From positions 1 through 64,000 of the forward strand of contig WBMZ01011559.1 of NCBI GenBank assembly GCA_013400975.1: a DNA stretch of 64,000 nt, written 5' to 3'. A model generated the notes under the pieces. That model did no database searches. It was not told the DNA's origin and saw only the letters and a list, made by a program, of their open reading frames with translations. This document shows, piece after piece, positions 1 to 10,313 of the stretch. Source of the DNA: Atrichornis clamosus (Eukaryota > Chordata > Aves > Passeriformes > Menuridae). Positions within the stretch are counted from its first letter, which is position 1, and each line of letters opens with the position of its first letter. Both the position numbers and the translations under genes were made by a program.

Positions 1-605
1 TCTCCATCCACCTCACTGTCCACCCATTCAGCCTGCACTTTACACGCTTGCTTAAGAGGGTGTCATGGGAGACAGTGTCAAAGCCTTGATGAAGTCCAGG
101 TAGACAACATCCACTGCTCTCCATCTATGCAGCCAGTTGTTTCATCACAGAAATAACCTTTGGTGAATCCATGCTGACTAGTTCTGATCCTCTTCTTGTC
201 TTCCACATTTGTAGAGATGACCTCCAGAATGAGTTGTTCCATCATCTTTAGAGAGATCAAGGTGACGCTGACTGGCCTATACCTGCCTGGGTCCTCCTTC
301 TTGCCCTTTCTGAAGAATGGGGTGATACTTGGTTTGCTCCAGTCCTTGGGCATCTTTTCCAGACTGTCACGATCTTCCAAAGATGATTCAGAGTGCCAAG
401 CAATGATGTCTGCCAGTTCCCTCAGCACTTGTGGGTACATCCCATTATGGCCCGTGGACTTGTGGATGTCAGGTTTGACTAAATGTTCTCCAACCCAAAC
501 CTCCTCAACCAAAGAAAAGTCTTCGTTCCTCCAGATCTTTTCCCTGGTCAACTGGTCTTTACAGTAAAGACTGAAGTAAAGAAGGTGTTCAGTATCTCAG
601 CCTCA
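1..605 (-). mobile_element. CR1 LINE fragment, reverse transcriptase region
   Basis: The minus strand encodes part of a CR1-type non-LTR retrotransposon reverse transcriptase. Positions 78-551 are open and contain the family's block reading DPGRYRPVSVTLISLKMMEQ followed by a SQHGFTKG motif. The element runs off the left edge, and its right side fades near 605. Reading downstream, the frame is lost just before the catalytic part of the RT, so this copy is dead. It lies within the body of the minus-strand DDX60 gene, probably in an intron, in the same orientation as the gene. Confidence 0.9.
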
Positions 606-689
606 GAAACAAACAAAAGGTTTGTTTCCAACAGGTATATTACATTCTTTAATCTCATCAGATGACTTAAGTAGCATATAAAGAAAAAT

Positions 690-699
690 GAAACTGAAA
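690..699 (+). promoter_or_regulatory. ISRE-like motif in a DDX60 intron
   Basis: The ten bases GAAACTGAAA match the core of the interferon-stimulated response element bound by ISGF3 and IRF factors. The site lies 49 bp into the intron that follows the exon at 748-906. DDX60 is an interferon-induced gene, so an internal element is plausible, but a single 10-bp match can occur by chance and a true ISRE would normally sit at the promoter. Confidence 0.25.
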
Positions 700-747
700 T
701 TACAATTGCACCTCATGACAGGGAAAGTAAGACAGTGCTACACATAC

Positions 748-906
748 CATTTTTAATAATGGTAAAACTTGCTTAGTCCAGCAGGATTTCATGCCCCTAA
801 TCTGAGCTCTTTGTGAAAGAGGCATATGAAGAAGAAAAGTCACTGTAAGACATTGCATTCTGCAGAGGTCAGCTGCTTCTTCTGGAGCTAGGGGTTTACT
901 CCTTTT
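748..906 (-). CDS. DDX60: DDX60 exon (partial gene, most downstream exon in window)
   Basis: This 159-nt exon encodes 53 intact codons. It has a CAG acceptor at the high-coordinate end and a GTATGT donor at the low end, with phase 0 on both sides. It contains DLCRMQCLTVTFLLHMPLSQ, which closely matches the corresponding stretch of human DDX60 as I remember it (DLCKLHCLTVVFLLHLPLSQ). DDX60 is a large cytoplasmic SKI2-like helicase induced by interferon and implicated in RIG-I-like receptor signalling and viral RNA turnover. This exon lies in the N-terminal region before the helicase core. It joins in frame to the exon at 1834-1995. It could instead be called DDX60L, because the mammalian paralogues are similar over this region. 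Confidence 0.9.
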
Positions 907-1028
907 CTGTTGAGAAATGACAGATAAAAAGTTGACCACATGCTTCAGTGGAATTGAGTTCACCACTACTTAAATCAGTGGTCTGCACTTTGTTAAAGCA
1001 GCTAATAATTTTGACCTATTTTAACAAT

Positions 1029-1064
1029 TTGAGCATTGTAATTACTTGAGCATTGTAATTACTT
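1029..1064 (+). repeat. Short tandem duplication, 17 bp x 2
   Basis: The 17-bp unit GAGCATTGTAATTACTT occurs twice in immediate succession, apparently a slippage duplication within the intron between the exons at 748-906 and 1834-1995. No function is suggested. Confidence 0.85.
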
Positions 1065-1833
1065 GTGGACACAATTCAAAATGAACGTTCTTGTAGTGCT
1101 GGTAGATGCAGATCAGTTGTAACATTAAAAAAAAAAATCTCTTTTCCAAAAAGGAATATGACTATGAAAACCAAGACAAAACTTAAAAACAATTTTAAGC
1201 ATGTCTGGCTAGAAATGTTATTTTAAGAGAAGTTATTATCTAGATATAGGCCTATACTCTTTTCTGAACTGCACCACAAAAACTACACATAAATTGAGCA
1301 CTGCTAACTACTTGTAGCTATCTTCTAGTCTATGCACATACTGAATACACATATCATAAAATATTACTGATATATTTCATCTGTGTTAACTTGATGAAAA
1401 CACAGGGCTTATAATATGGCCACAAAAATTACCACATGTAAAAAGAAACCTTTTTACTGAAATGTCCTGCTAACTTGAGAAAAGGTGTCTTCTTCTGTAA
1501 AAGCCAGTATGCCACTGAATATTAGGAAGAGAAAAATAATGAGCAAACTACCTTCCTAATGTAAAACTTCCTATGAAAGTAATTATTCTTAAGGTAAAAC
1601 TTTTCCCACAGAAAGCCACTGTAGCACGGTGGCCAGAGTCACCCAGAAAGAGACCATGCTCCCTTGAAAAACTGTAGCCACAGTAATTATCTGACCCAAA
1701 TAACTTAAAAAGTGTAATCACAAAGGAAGCATGTGGGCCTGTCTTCAGCTCTAGATCTATAAGGACAGCCATCTTTCCTGTTAGCAAAATGCTTAAGTTC
1801 ACCATGCTGAAAAGATATTTTAAAAATTCTTAC

Positions 1834-1995
1834 TCTTGCTGATTGCTTTCTGCCTGCTCCCATGGGAGTATTTGCATTTTCCAACATTGTGCTGTATATT
1901 TTTAATCCCACGGCACAAACAAGAACACAGACCACACGCCGAATATCAGATCCTTCAGGCCACAGTTGTTTCAACAAACGGATAGCTTGGCAAAC
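1834..1995 (-). CDS. DDX60: DDX60 exon (partial gene)
   Basis: This 162-nt exon encodes 54 intact codons, with an ATAG acceptor and a GTAAGA donor, phase 0 at both ends. It includes LLKQLWPEGSDIRRVVCV, which matches the human DDX60 segment LLTQVWPEGSDIRRVFCV as I remember it. This nearly invariant block makes the family assignment firm. The part after it, toward the donor, is divergent, as it is among mammalian paralogues. Compared with the human protein, about a dozen residues seem to be missing between this exon and the one at 3435-3542, so a short exon may have been missed or lost between them. Confidence 0.92.
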
Positions 1996-2149
1996 CTATA
2001 GTCATAACATTATGAATAGCATAAATTATTGCCATGATAGAAATTACAAAAAAAAGACAACTCTTATTCTGTACAGAGTTCCATCAGAGAAAGGAAAAAA
2101 AAAGGTTTTAAAAACACCAGAAGGAAAAGTGAGCACCATCATTAGTAAA

Positions 2150-2510
2150 AATATCCTTGAGGGCACCAACAGCCCTTATTGACCCTGACAGACCTCTGGG
2201 GCCTTCTCCCACCGGCCCAGCACCTCGGTTCAGCTCCTTGGGGCTGTCAGTCCTACCCCAGCAACATGGCACCAGTGCTGGTCTCCAGCTCCCCACAGCC
2301 CTGCAGGCTGACAACCTGCTCTGGCCTCAGCCCAGTGGCAGGGAGGTGCCCGATGCCCAGCGTTGCAGCTGTCCCCCAGCTGTCCTGCTCTTGACTGGGG
2401 TAGTGGGACAGGCCATGGCTTCCAGGCCCTGCTCCGCACCCCAGGCGGTCTCCCACAGCCCCAGCCCTGAGGAGCAGCCATCTGCCCTTTCTGCACCCTG
2501 ATGTGTTTCT
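2150..2510. other. GC-rich segment of unknown origin inside a DDX60 intron
   Basis: This stretch is much richer in G and C than the AT-rich DNA on either side, and the change is abrupt at both ends. Overlapping reading frames stay open on both strands, as expected for GC-rich DNA, but none resembles a protein I know and none has splice signals that fit the surrounding gene. CpG is not especially frequent, so it is not a typical CpG island. It may be an inserted repeat, for example a solo LTR, but I do not recognise its ends or any target-site duplication. Confidence 0.5.
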
Positions 2511-3434
2511 GCTTATGGGGTATTCACTTACTGACTGTGCCTCAGAAAAGATAACCATAATAAAACAAAATATTAATAGTGGCTGGGCTTTAAAATCCCT
2601 TCTGAGTAACACCATATTTTTTATGCACAGAAAATTCACCTTGCTAGACTAGTATCATTTCCACTGAAGTCCAGGGGATCCTTAATCTTATTCTCTGCAG
2701 GAGCAGAAGTAGGGACACAACACTGCAATGTAATTTTATGCTCAGGAGAACAGCAGGAGTATATTAGGCAATTAAAGTGACTACGGGACCATAAAAATTG
2801 AATTTTAAAAAAGTTATAATATTGTAAAAGCACTGCTTTAATTCTGCAAGCACAGACTTTGCAACTCTAATTGACCTCTTAAAAAATATTCCCAAATTTT
2901 ATTCCCAGGATACTCGACCAAGTGCGCAAGCCTCAGCAGCTGCAATAGTGAGGTTATATTTTGAGATGTCTCCCTGCAGACAAGGTGGCTGCTGGCAGCA
3001 GCACAGACTATGACTTGCCGCTGCTGCCATGGGGATGAGGCAATGGCCACAGCACATTGGGGTAATAGCTGCAACCCCCACTGTGGCTAAGGGTATAGTT
3101 ATGCCACTGATGGTGTTTCCTGATGAATGGGCTGGTTTCCATCTTCTTCAAAACAAAGGCATTTGCCACGATGGATACATGCCTTAAGCAACACCCCCTT
3201 CATCAACTGTCAGCTGAATCATCCTACTATAGTGAACTTTAAAGAACAAAACAGCTTCAAGCTGCTGTGAAGAAGAATGGTCACAGAGGAGACCTTCTCA
3301 CAATTGGGGCATCACTTCAAAATAAGGAAGAGAGCTTCCAATTCTGGTTAGAAGAGAATTTCAGATAAAGGAATGAAGGAAGACAGTCACCCCAAACAGT
3401 AAAAAAGGAAAAAGTATCAAAGAGGTCAAATTAC

Positions 3435-3542
3435 CTCTATTTGTATGCTTTTCAGGCTCAGCTTGAGATGTTCATATAGATATATGAGTGGTTCTTTGTC
3501 ACTGACTATGTTTTCACAGGTATGTCGCAGAGCTTTTTCATA
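3435..3542 (-). CDS. DDX60: DDX60 exon (partial gene)
   Basis: This 108-nt exon encodes 36 intact codons, with a TTTTTAG acceptor and a GAG/GTAATT donor, phase 0 on both sides. The sequence ending in YLYEHLKLSLKSIQIE aligns loosely with the human DDX60 stretch that precedes the WPEGSDIRR block. The identification rests mainly on its position, strand, clean splice sites and phase between two strongly matching exons. Its phase-0 acceptor also shows which frame the preceding exon (4007-4352) must end in, and so reveals the frameshift there. Confidence 0.8.
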
Positions 3543-4006
3543 CTAAAAAGTGAAGAAGTCAAAGTTATATGCAAAAAGTCAATAGGCAAAATGCATTAGG
3601 GACTACTAGCCAAAGACAGAAACTATTCAGGTATGTCAATCCTCAGCTTCCAAAAAATATCTGAATAAAATTTTTAAAATCACGTCCCTGGCCTGAACCC
3701 TAGTCTTTATCTAGCATATTACAAGTCAACTAAGAGAAGTAATAATGAAGATAAGGGAAAGGCTGTATTTGCAACTATTATATTGAAACTGAAGAATGTG
3801 AAATGAGACTATAAAGAACAGGGCAGGAATTTGCCAGCAAACACAATGTTTACCTGTTAAGGATTTCAAGACCAGTAGATTAAAGGAAAAGAAAATGAGC
3901 CACATATCAAAGCTTTATAATTTTAAATATATTGAGATATTTAAATTAAACCTTCAAGGTCAAACTAACAGTTATTGCAAATCAACAATAAAGTGGTATA
4001 GCTTAC

Positions 4007-4352
4007 CTTCTGAAAAAATACTCTCTGTTTATGTACACTCTGAATGTTTATGATACCCATAAACTCTAATAATATCATACTCCTGTCCCGAAGTAAGCAC
4101 AACATTGATCTTCTTTGATAGTGAATGAGCAATTAAAATAGAGAAAAAGTCTGTTTGGAGAGAGGTGAGTCCTATGTCAGATACGATGATGAAGTAAGGA
4201 TAGCTTTGCTTCAGGAAGATCTCCCATTTGGATGACAAACAATTGGAAAATTCTGTATAAACAGTGATGCTTGTGTTATGTCTCAGGTGTTCTATTAATG
4301 CAGTACGTAAGAAGAGGAAACGGGGATATGGAAAGTACATATGTTCTGCATC
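4007..4352 (-). CDS. DDX60: DDX60 exon with a 1-nt frameshift
   Basis: This exon starts in phase 0 after a CTGCAG acceptor and ends at a strong AAG/GTAAGC donor. The translation is clearly DDX60: FLRTALIEHLRHNTSITVYT and KKINVVLTSGQEYDII match the human segments LRTALILHLQKNTTIDV and RKVNVVLSSGQESDVL. The exon is 346 nt long, 115 codons plus one base, although the neighbouring exon requires a phase-0 end. The initial frame hits a TAA at 4029-4031. From about 4044-4060 onward the homologous residues continue in the shifted frame up to the donor. This is either a one-base assembly error or a real inactivating mutation. Confidence 0.88.
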
Positions 4353-4494
4353 CTGCAGTAAATAAAAACAATGAAATCATTCAGCTGCTTTTGCTGACAC
4401 AATGAACAGTTTCCTAATCCTGATTAGAATCAAGCAGTTGGTTTAGTAGGAATGCAGTGGTTTAAATAGCAAACGAATGTTATTGGTTCAGTAC

Positions 4495-4672
4495 CTTGAA
4501 GAAAGTAATTATGTATTTTGCTCCTTTTTCAGTGAAATCCTGCAGAAAGCATTCAATTTGGTAGAAGAAGTTTAGATATTGTGGTTCCTCATCTATAAAC
4601 ATAAGTAGCAAGGAATCCCCATCAATCACAAAGAATTCAGACTCAACAAAGTCTTTTAACAGACTGACATAC
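4495..4672 (-). CDS. DDX60: DDX60 exon, most 5' coding exon identified
   Basis: This 178-nt exon is open throughout. It has a long polypyrimidine tract and GCAG acceptor, and an AAG/GTAC donor that joins in frame to the exon at 4007-4352. It encodes KDFVESEFFVIDGDSLL and ends in YIITFFK, matching the human DDX60 N-terminal region NDFVESEFFLIDGDSLL and TIVFFK as I remember it. The DGDSLL segment belongs to a PIN-like fold proposed near the N-terminus of the family; that part is inference. The exon begins with one base completing a split codon, so a coding exon with the initiator Met and about 25 residues must lie upstream. I could not find it. Confidence 0.92.
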
Positions 4673-4679
4673 CTGCAAG

Positions 4680-5880
4680 AAAAAGAAAAAACATATACAT
4701 AATATTACTTCAAGAAAAGTTGGGTATATGGGAGAGAAGAAATTTGCTTACTAATAGATTAAACATTAAACAAATAAATTAAATCAATAGCAAATAATCT
4801 TTCTTGGATCGAAGTCCTAAATAGCTTGCAATCCTTTCAGTTATTGAATGTATGAGCAATTGTCTCCTTTACAATTCCAAATACTTTTGTACATCTGAGC
4901 ATTTTGTGACTTATGTGGCACCTCTTGTCCGTATCTGCTTATGCAGGAACTGTTACCTATTCTGTAAGAAATACTCCATGAGAGATAGTCACAAAATATA
5001 TTTTGAGAGTCTTCCTGCCTGAGTTTTCAGCTAAAAGTAGCAAGCGGGTTATCAACAACTATCACGACAATGACAACTATCTTCCTCATCCAAGGAATGT
5101 GTATGGCAAGAAAAACACCTTAACAGCAAGAGCAATCCAATCACAATACATTCCTTCAGGAGAACAAAAAATTAAAAACATCTTCATCTGGTTCCTACTT
5201 CAGATAACTATGAGAGTTGATAAAATTTTCATTAATGAGCCTCTGGTTCACAGTCCCAATTTGCTATCTGATGAGTATACTTTTTCCCCACGAAAAAAAG
5301 TATGCAAACCTCTGTCTTACACATTTGTCTGCCTTTAATTAATAATAATCTCTTTAGCATATGAGCTCAAGAACACAGAGGAGACACTTCCCTGTCAATG
5401 TGAATGGCACTATTGCTAATTCTTTTCCATATCAAGCAGGGAAAGGAACCTATATCTGGAGATGCAGAAGATCAAGCATGAGAACTGACATGCAAAACCA
5501 CAGAAGGTATAAATGAAAAGGAAAATTTTGTTAGGCAAACTGTTTTTAAAACATGTGAGGAGACACACTGAAAAAAAATGCATGACAAAGAATTTGAAAA
5601 ATAATAAATTGCAATAGTTAAAATTGTAGATCAGTTCCCAAAACAATGTTCCAAAACAGATGACAATTCCTACTCTATGAGCAGAGTTTCTATTATATCA
5701 GGAATCTTCCTTCATGTGGCTGGAGGAAGCATGAAATCCCAAACATGCCTTAGGTCTCCCGGATTTCTACAAACCTAGGTGACAAGCACATACCTTCTTT
5801 CTCTAAGGGGTGCTACACTGTGATTTCTCTTCCAAGTTTCTAAAGCATGCATTGTAGCCATCAGGACAGACTATGCCACC
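4680..5880. other. Intronic or upstream DDX60 DNA with no recognisable feature
   Basis: This is AT-rich DNA on the 5' side of the most 5' DDX60 exon found. Open frames here are short and resemble no known protein. The missing first coding exon of DDX60 could lie here or further to the right; no stretch I read gave a convincing start codon followed by a donor in the required phase. Confidence 0.4.
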
Positions 5881-6470
5881 TGAGGAACCCAAACATACAT
5901 AAGTATGGGACCTGATGAGATACATCTTGGAGTACTTACAGAATTGGGTGATGTAGTTACCAAGCTACTCTCCATGATATTTGAGAAGTCATGGCAGTCA
6001 GGTGAAGTCCCAGGTGACTGAAAAAGGCAAACATTGTAAACACCTTTAAAAAGGGCAGAAAGAAGGACCTTTTCTACCTTTCTACCAACCTGTCAGCCTC
6101 ACCTCTGTGCCTGGGAAGGTCATGGAACAGATCCTCCTAGAAGCTCTGCTAAGACACAGGAAGGACAAGGAGGTGATTGAAGACAGCCAGCACGGCTTCA
6201 CCAAGGGCAGGTCCTGCCTGACCAACCTAGTGGCATTTTATGATGAGGTGACAAGGGAAAAGCTACTAATGTCATCTATTTGGACTTCTGTAACGCCTTT
6301 GACATGGTCCACCACAACATCCTTCTCTCTAAATTGGAGAAGGATGGATGCAACGGGTTGACTGTTGGGTGGATGAGGAATTGGTTGGACAGTTGGATCC
6401 AGAGGGTAGTGATCAATGACTCAATGTCCAGTGACAGAGACCAGTGACAAGGGTGTTCCTCATAGGTTCG
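5880..6470 (+). mobile_element. CR1 LINE fragment, reverse transcriptase region
   Basis: The plus strand carries a broken CR1 reverse transcriptase. The recognisable pieces lie in different frames: [20 protein letters not shown] at about 6170-6230, followed by an [23 protein letters not shown] block from about 6270. At least one frameshift separates them, so the element is dead. It is 5'-truncated near 5880 and ends near 6470 without the usual CR1 3' tail. Confidence 0.88.
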
Positions 6471-6721
6471 AACTGCAGGAATAAAAAGGAGAAGCACTCT
6501 ATGTATAATACCAAAAAATCATTCAGTAGGAAAACATCTTAAATTTGTTCATATATACTAATTTACATTATGCAGTGCAATGAATGGAGGTATCAGAATT
6601 TTACTGAAGGATTTGGTATTATCACCACCTCGTTGCAATCACCAGAAGGATAGGCCTTCTCTGAAAATAAGGACTTTTCTTTTTAGAACAGTTCATGAAG
6701 TATAAAGTGTCCCCTTGACAC

Positions 6722-7900
6722 ACAAAATCATGGAATCATAGAATAACCTGAACTGGGGAGAAACCACAAGGATAATCAAATCCAACTCCTAGTCCTTAAC
6801 AGGACCCCCCCAAGAATCACATCATGTGCCTGAGAGACTTGTCCAAACTCTTCTTGAACTCTGTCAGGCTTGGCATTGTGACCACTTCCCTGGGGAGCCT
6901 GTTCCAGTGCCCAGCTACCTCTCTGGCTGAAGAACCTTTCTCTAACATCCAACCTAAACCTCTCCTGACATAACTTCATGTTGTTCCCTTGGATCCTGTC
7001 ACTGATCACCAGAGAGAGGAGATCAGTGTCTGGCCCTCCTCTTCCCCTCATAAGGAAGTTGTAGACCACGATGAGGTCTCCCATCATGAAGCTGTCCTGG
7101 CTCTGACTGATGACTGCATTGTCCTTCAAGTGTTTTTCAGTAACTCTAAGAATGATCTTCTCCATAATTTTACCGGGCACTGAAGTGAGACTGACAGGCC
7201 TGTAGTTTCCAGGGTCCTTCTTGCTTTTCATGAAAGTTGGGAGAACATTTGCTAGCTTCCAGTCAACTGGGACCGTCCAGATTCCCAAGACCATTCAAAA
7301 ATCATAGAGAGAGGTCTCATGATTACATCAGCCAGCTGCTTGAGTATTTTTGGATAAATCCCATCAGGCCCCACAGACTGACACAATCCAGCTGGAGCAG
7401 CAGATCACACACAAGTTCAGGATCAACTTGGAGTTTATCATTCTCAGAGTCATGGTCCTACAACTCAGGGCACTGAGACCCCCATAGTCCATGATTGGTT
7501 TTGAAGACCAAAGCAAAGAATGCATTAAACATCTGCACAACATCTTAAACATCTATGTCCGTGTTTGTGTGGTTACCATCCTCACTCATAATTTAACAGG
7601 CCAATGGTATTTCTGCACTGCCTTTTGCTGTTGACACAGTTTTAAAAGCCGCTTTTATTGTCACCTACAGCACTGGCTGGCTTCAACTCTAAGTGAGCTC
7701 TGGCCACACAAGTTTTCTCCCCACAGTGACAAGCAGCAACTTTGTAATTCACACAAGTCACCTGACCCTGGGCATACAATTTTTTGCCTTAACTTCCGAC
7801 GAAGATCCCTGCTCAGCTAAACTGGCCTTCTGCCGACTTTCAAAATTCTGGAATTGCCTGCTCCTGCACGCTTTGGAGGTGATGCTTAAAAAGTGACCAG
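6722..7900 (-). mobile_element. CR1 LINE, long 3' fragment in reverse orientation
   Basis: The plus strand begins with GGAATCATAGAATAACCTG, the reverse complement of the typical CR1 3' tail, followed by the end of the RT open reading frame. The minus strand encodes [20 protein letters not shown] and an RFRLDVRERFF block, both characteristic of CR1. Internal stops and frame changes are present. The right boundary is gradual, with CR1-like sequence traceable to about 7900. It lies about 250 bp from the plus-strand CR1 at 5880-6470, and the two form an inverted pair. Confidence 0.9.
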
Positions 7901-10190
7901 TACTGATGGGACCAAAATAATGCTAGTATCCTAGCACTCATAACATGTCTTGCCAACTCTCCCAGTATCTGGTGTCACAGGTCTGACTCCAGGAACATCT
8001 GGATCAATGGAAAAGCAGCAAAAGGCTGAAGACAATGATGCTGCAGAAATATAGCTGCTTTGCAAAGTTCTACTATGATTAGTAGTCAGTAGTGTATGTG
8101 TTAATTAGTTATTAGTCAAATTGTGTTGCATTCAAACACCTAAAGAATGTAAGTACCCTGTGTAAAACCACAATCAGTGTGCACCAGTTTGACTGGGATG
8201 CCTCAGGTGCATGAATAAATATCTACTCCTATAATTCTATACTTTGTGTCCTAGCCTCTTTCCTCAATGGCATGGGACAGCAGCAAATTTTATGGACTAC
8301 AGTATATAGGGCAGACAATTTTAAATTAATTATTGTGTCAGACCTAAGTATTTTAGGTCCTAACAAAAGTTAACTTAGATTTGGGCTAAATTCTATCCAC
8401 AGATAACATATAATTGTACCAATTCAGTACAGATTATTTGCAACAGCCTACTGAAATCTCTGATTACTCCTATACTACATATGCATTGAAGTTGTGAATG
8501 AATTCCTTGGTTTGTTTTGCTTGTGTGCATGGCTTTTGCTTTCCCTATTAAACTGTCTTTACCATGAGTTTTCTCCCAATGGTTTCCAGTTCTCTCCTTA
8601 ATCCCACTGATGGAGTAGTAAGTGAGTGGCTGCATGGCATTTGATTGCTGGCTGAGGCTAAATCATGGCAGATAGTTGGAGGCCATCTTTGGCACAGCAA
8701 TCATGAAATGACAGAGTTTTTGACTCTTGGAGAAATAAGGAGGCAGGGGTCAGCAGAACTGTTACCTTGGACTTCCATGTGAATCCCTGCCAGATACAAA
8801 AATGATTGTGAAATGGAATAGAGATGAATTTATGTAAGAATATTTAGCATTCTGAAATGGTGCCAATTTGTGAAAGCATGCACAAATACCAATTCAGTAA
8901 GGGCTTACATTGACATAGTTCTGTATTTTTCATTTTTTATGTGTTTAATGTTATGTGCACATCCCTAGGTTTATCTGAGGGTAATAGGCATCTTACATCA
9001 TAGCCAGGTGAGCTGTAAGGTCAAAGGTACTCAGGGGCAAGTCAGTTCTGATAAAACAGGAGAAAGAGCAGGTTAGTTGGCTGAAATACTATTGAAACAT
9101 TGGACAAAACAGACTGTTAAGCAATGTATAAATGCATATTGTAATCTTCATCTGTTCTTTGCACTGTCCTTTCCAATAGTGCCATCAGCTTTATCAGCTA
9201 CCTTGGCACAATACATATTTGTACATACTAGGCTTTAGTGCAACAGAGCAATCACTCTCTAGCTTTGAGTAAAAGAGTTGGCACTGTCCCTTTTTCAACA
9301 TTTGTTAAAGATTTTTTTTGAAACTGGGGTGTACTTGCTCCATATTAAGAAAAGTTATTGGAATACCTCACCAATCAATAATAACCTCTTTATTACAGCT
9401 AATAAACCCTTTCCAATTAGCAGTTAAGAAAAAAGATGTGTAAGATAGCTTACCACAATTGTCTTGACATGCATAAAATCTTTGAAAAGACCTGTATAAA
9501 TCCTTTTCTGAAGAGCATCTATGCCAGCTCTCTTCCTTCATGGTCTATAGAAGCATGATGATATTCAATTCCCCTCCACAAAAGCATCATTAAGTGATTT
9601 GGGTTTTTCTTAATTGACTGTGTTCAATCAATCAATTTCTGCAGAGATTAAGATAAATAATAATTAAAATTAAGGGTCTTCCATGCAACATTTGCACGTT
9701 TGGTGCCAAAATATCAAAATTATATTCTAATTACCTCAAGGATCATAGTTTTTAAGATACAATGGTACTTTACAATGTGTCAGTAGAGATGGTGAACAGA
9801 AAAGGTTTGCCAGGGAGTCAAAGAAGCTAAGGAATGTCATAAACTCCTCAATGTATTTAAAATTCATTAGTTTTTCTTCTGTATTACTGTAGAGAAGCAC
9901 CTAGCAAAGTATAGACATTGTCCAAACAAATAAAAAACTAAGAGCTGGAATACTACTCTGGACATATCCTTTATTTTTTTCTTGTAAAGAGGACAGAAAA
10001 GTTGTAATTGCATGTGAGGGTTATTAGTTCTATACTTAATAGAAGTACCAGAACCTCACAAGATACCTCTTGTGGCAGTAAGAATGCTTGTGGCAGTAAG
10101 AACTATAGAAAACTCATGTAAAATACATTTTTTTGCAACGTCTTCATGTAACATGCACACGAAAAAAGAATCAGCAAATTTTTTTCTCAC
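7900..10190. other. AT-rich DNA with no recognisable gene
   Basis: No exon, RNA gene or mobile element is recognisable. If the DDX60-family relic upstream were complete, its 3' half, including helicase motifs V-VI and the C-terminal domain, should lie between here and 4.7 kb. None of those blocks is present, which suggests the 3' half was deleted. Confidence 0.5.
10069..10102 (+). repeat. Short tandem duplication, about 18 bp x 2
   Basis: The unit CTTGTGGCAGTAAGAA occurs twice with an 18-bp period. It lies just 3' of the DDX60-like exon at 10191-10313, in its downstream flank on the minus strand. Confidence 0.75.
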
Positions 10191-10313
10191 CTCTGTATTG
10201 GCAGCTTGGCAGTTTCCATATGTACACTCAGGAAGAATTCTAGTAACTCTCAGATGTTTGTTGCACATGTTGCTGTTCAGCTTCACAAACTGCTGTCTAT
10301 CCTTTTCATGGCA
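10191..10313 (-). pseudogene. Second DDX60-family copy: intact exon of the relic
   Basis: This 123-nt segment encodes 41 uninterrupted codons, with a GTACAG acceptor and a GAG/GTGAGA donor, phase 0 at both ends. The block ILPECTYGNCQAANTE aligns with human DDX60 EIPQDCTYADQKAVDTE, which lies between the two helicase lobes. In gene order this exon belongs far downstream of the N-terminal exons at 0.7-4.7 kb, yet it lies upstream of them on the same strand. It must therefore come from a second tandem copy. This piece is intact, but I call it part of a pseudogene because the other pieces of the copy are broken and its 3' half is missing. Confidence 0.8.

Noticed and set aside
2108..2639. Several open frames on both strands in the GC-rich segment
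   Set aside because: They overlap on both strands, have low-complexity composition, lack splice signals fitting the surrounding gene and match nothing I know.
9454..9541. Minus-strand ATG frame ending at a GTAAGC donor, containing FQRFY as in DDX60
   Set aside because: Only five residues match, the phase does not fit the next DDX60 exon at 4672, and the position is wrong for the same block in the second copy.
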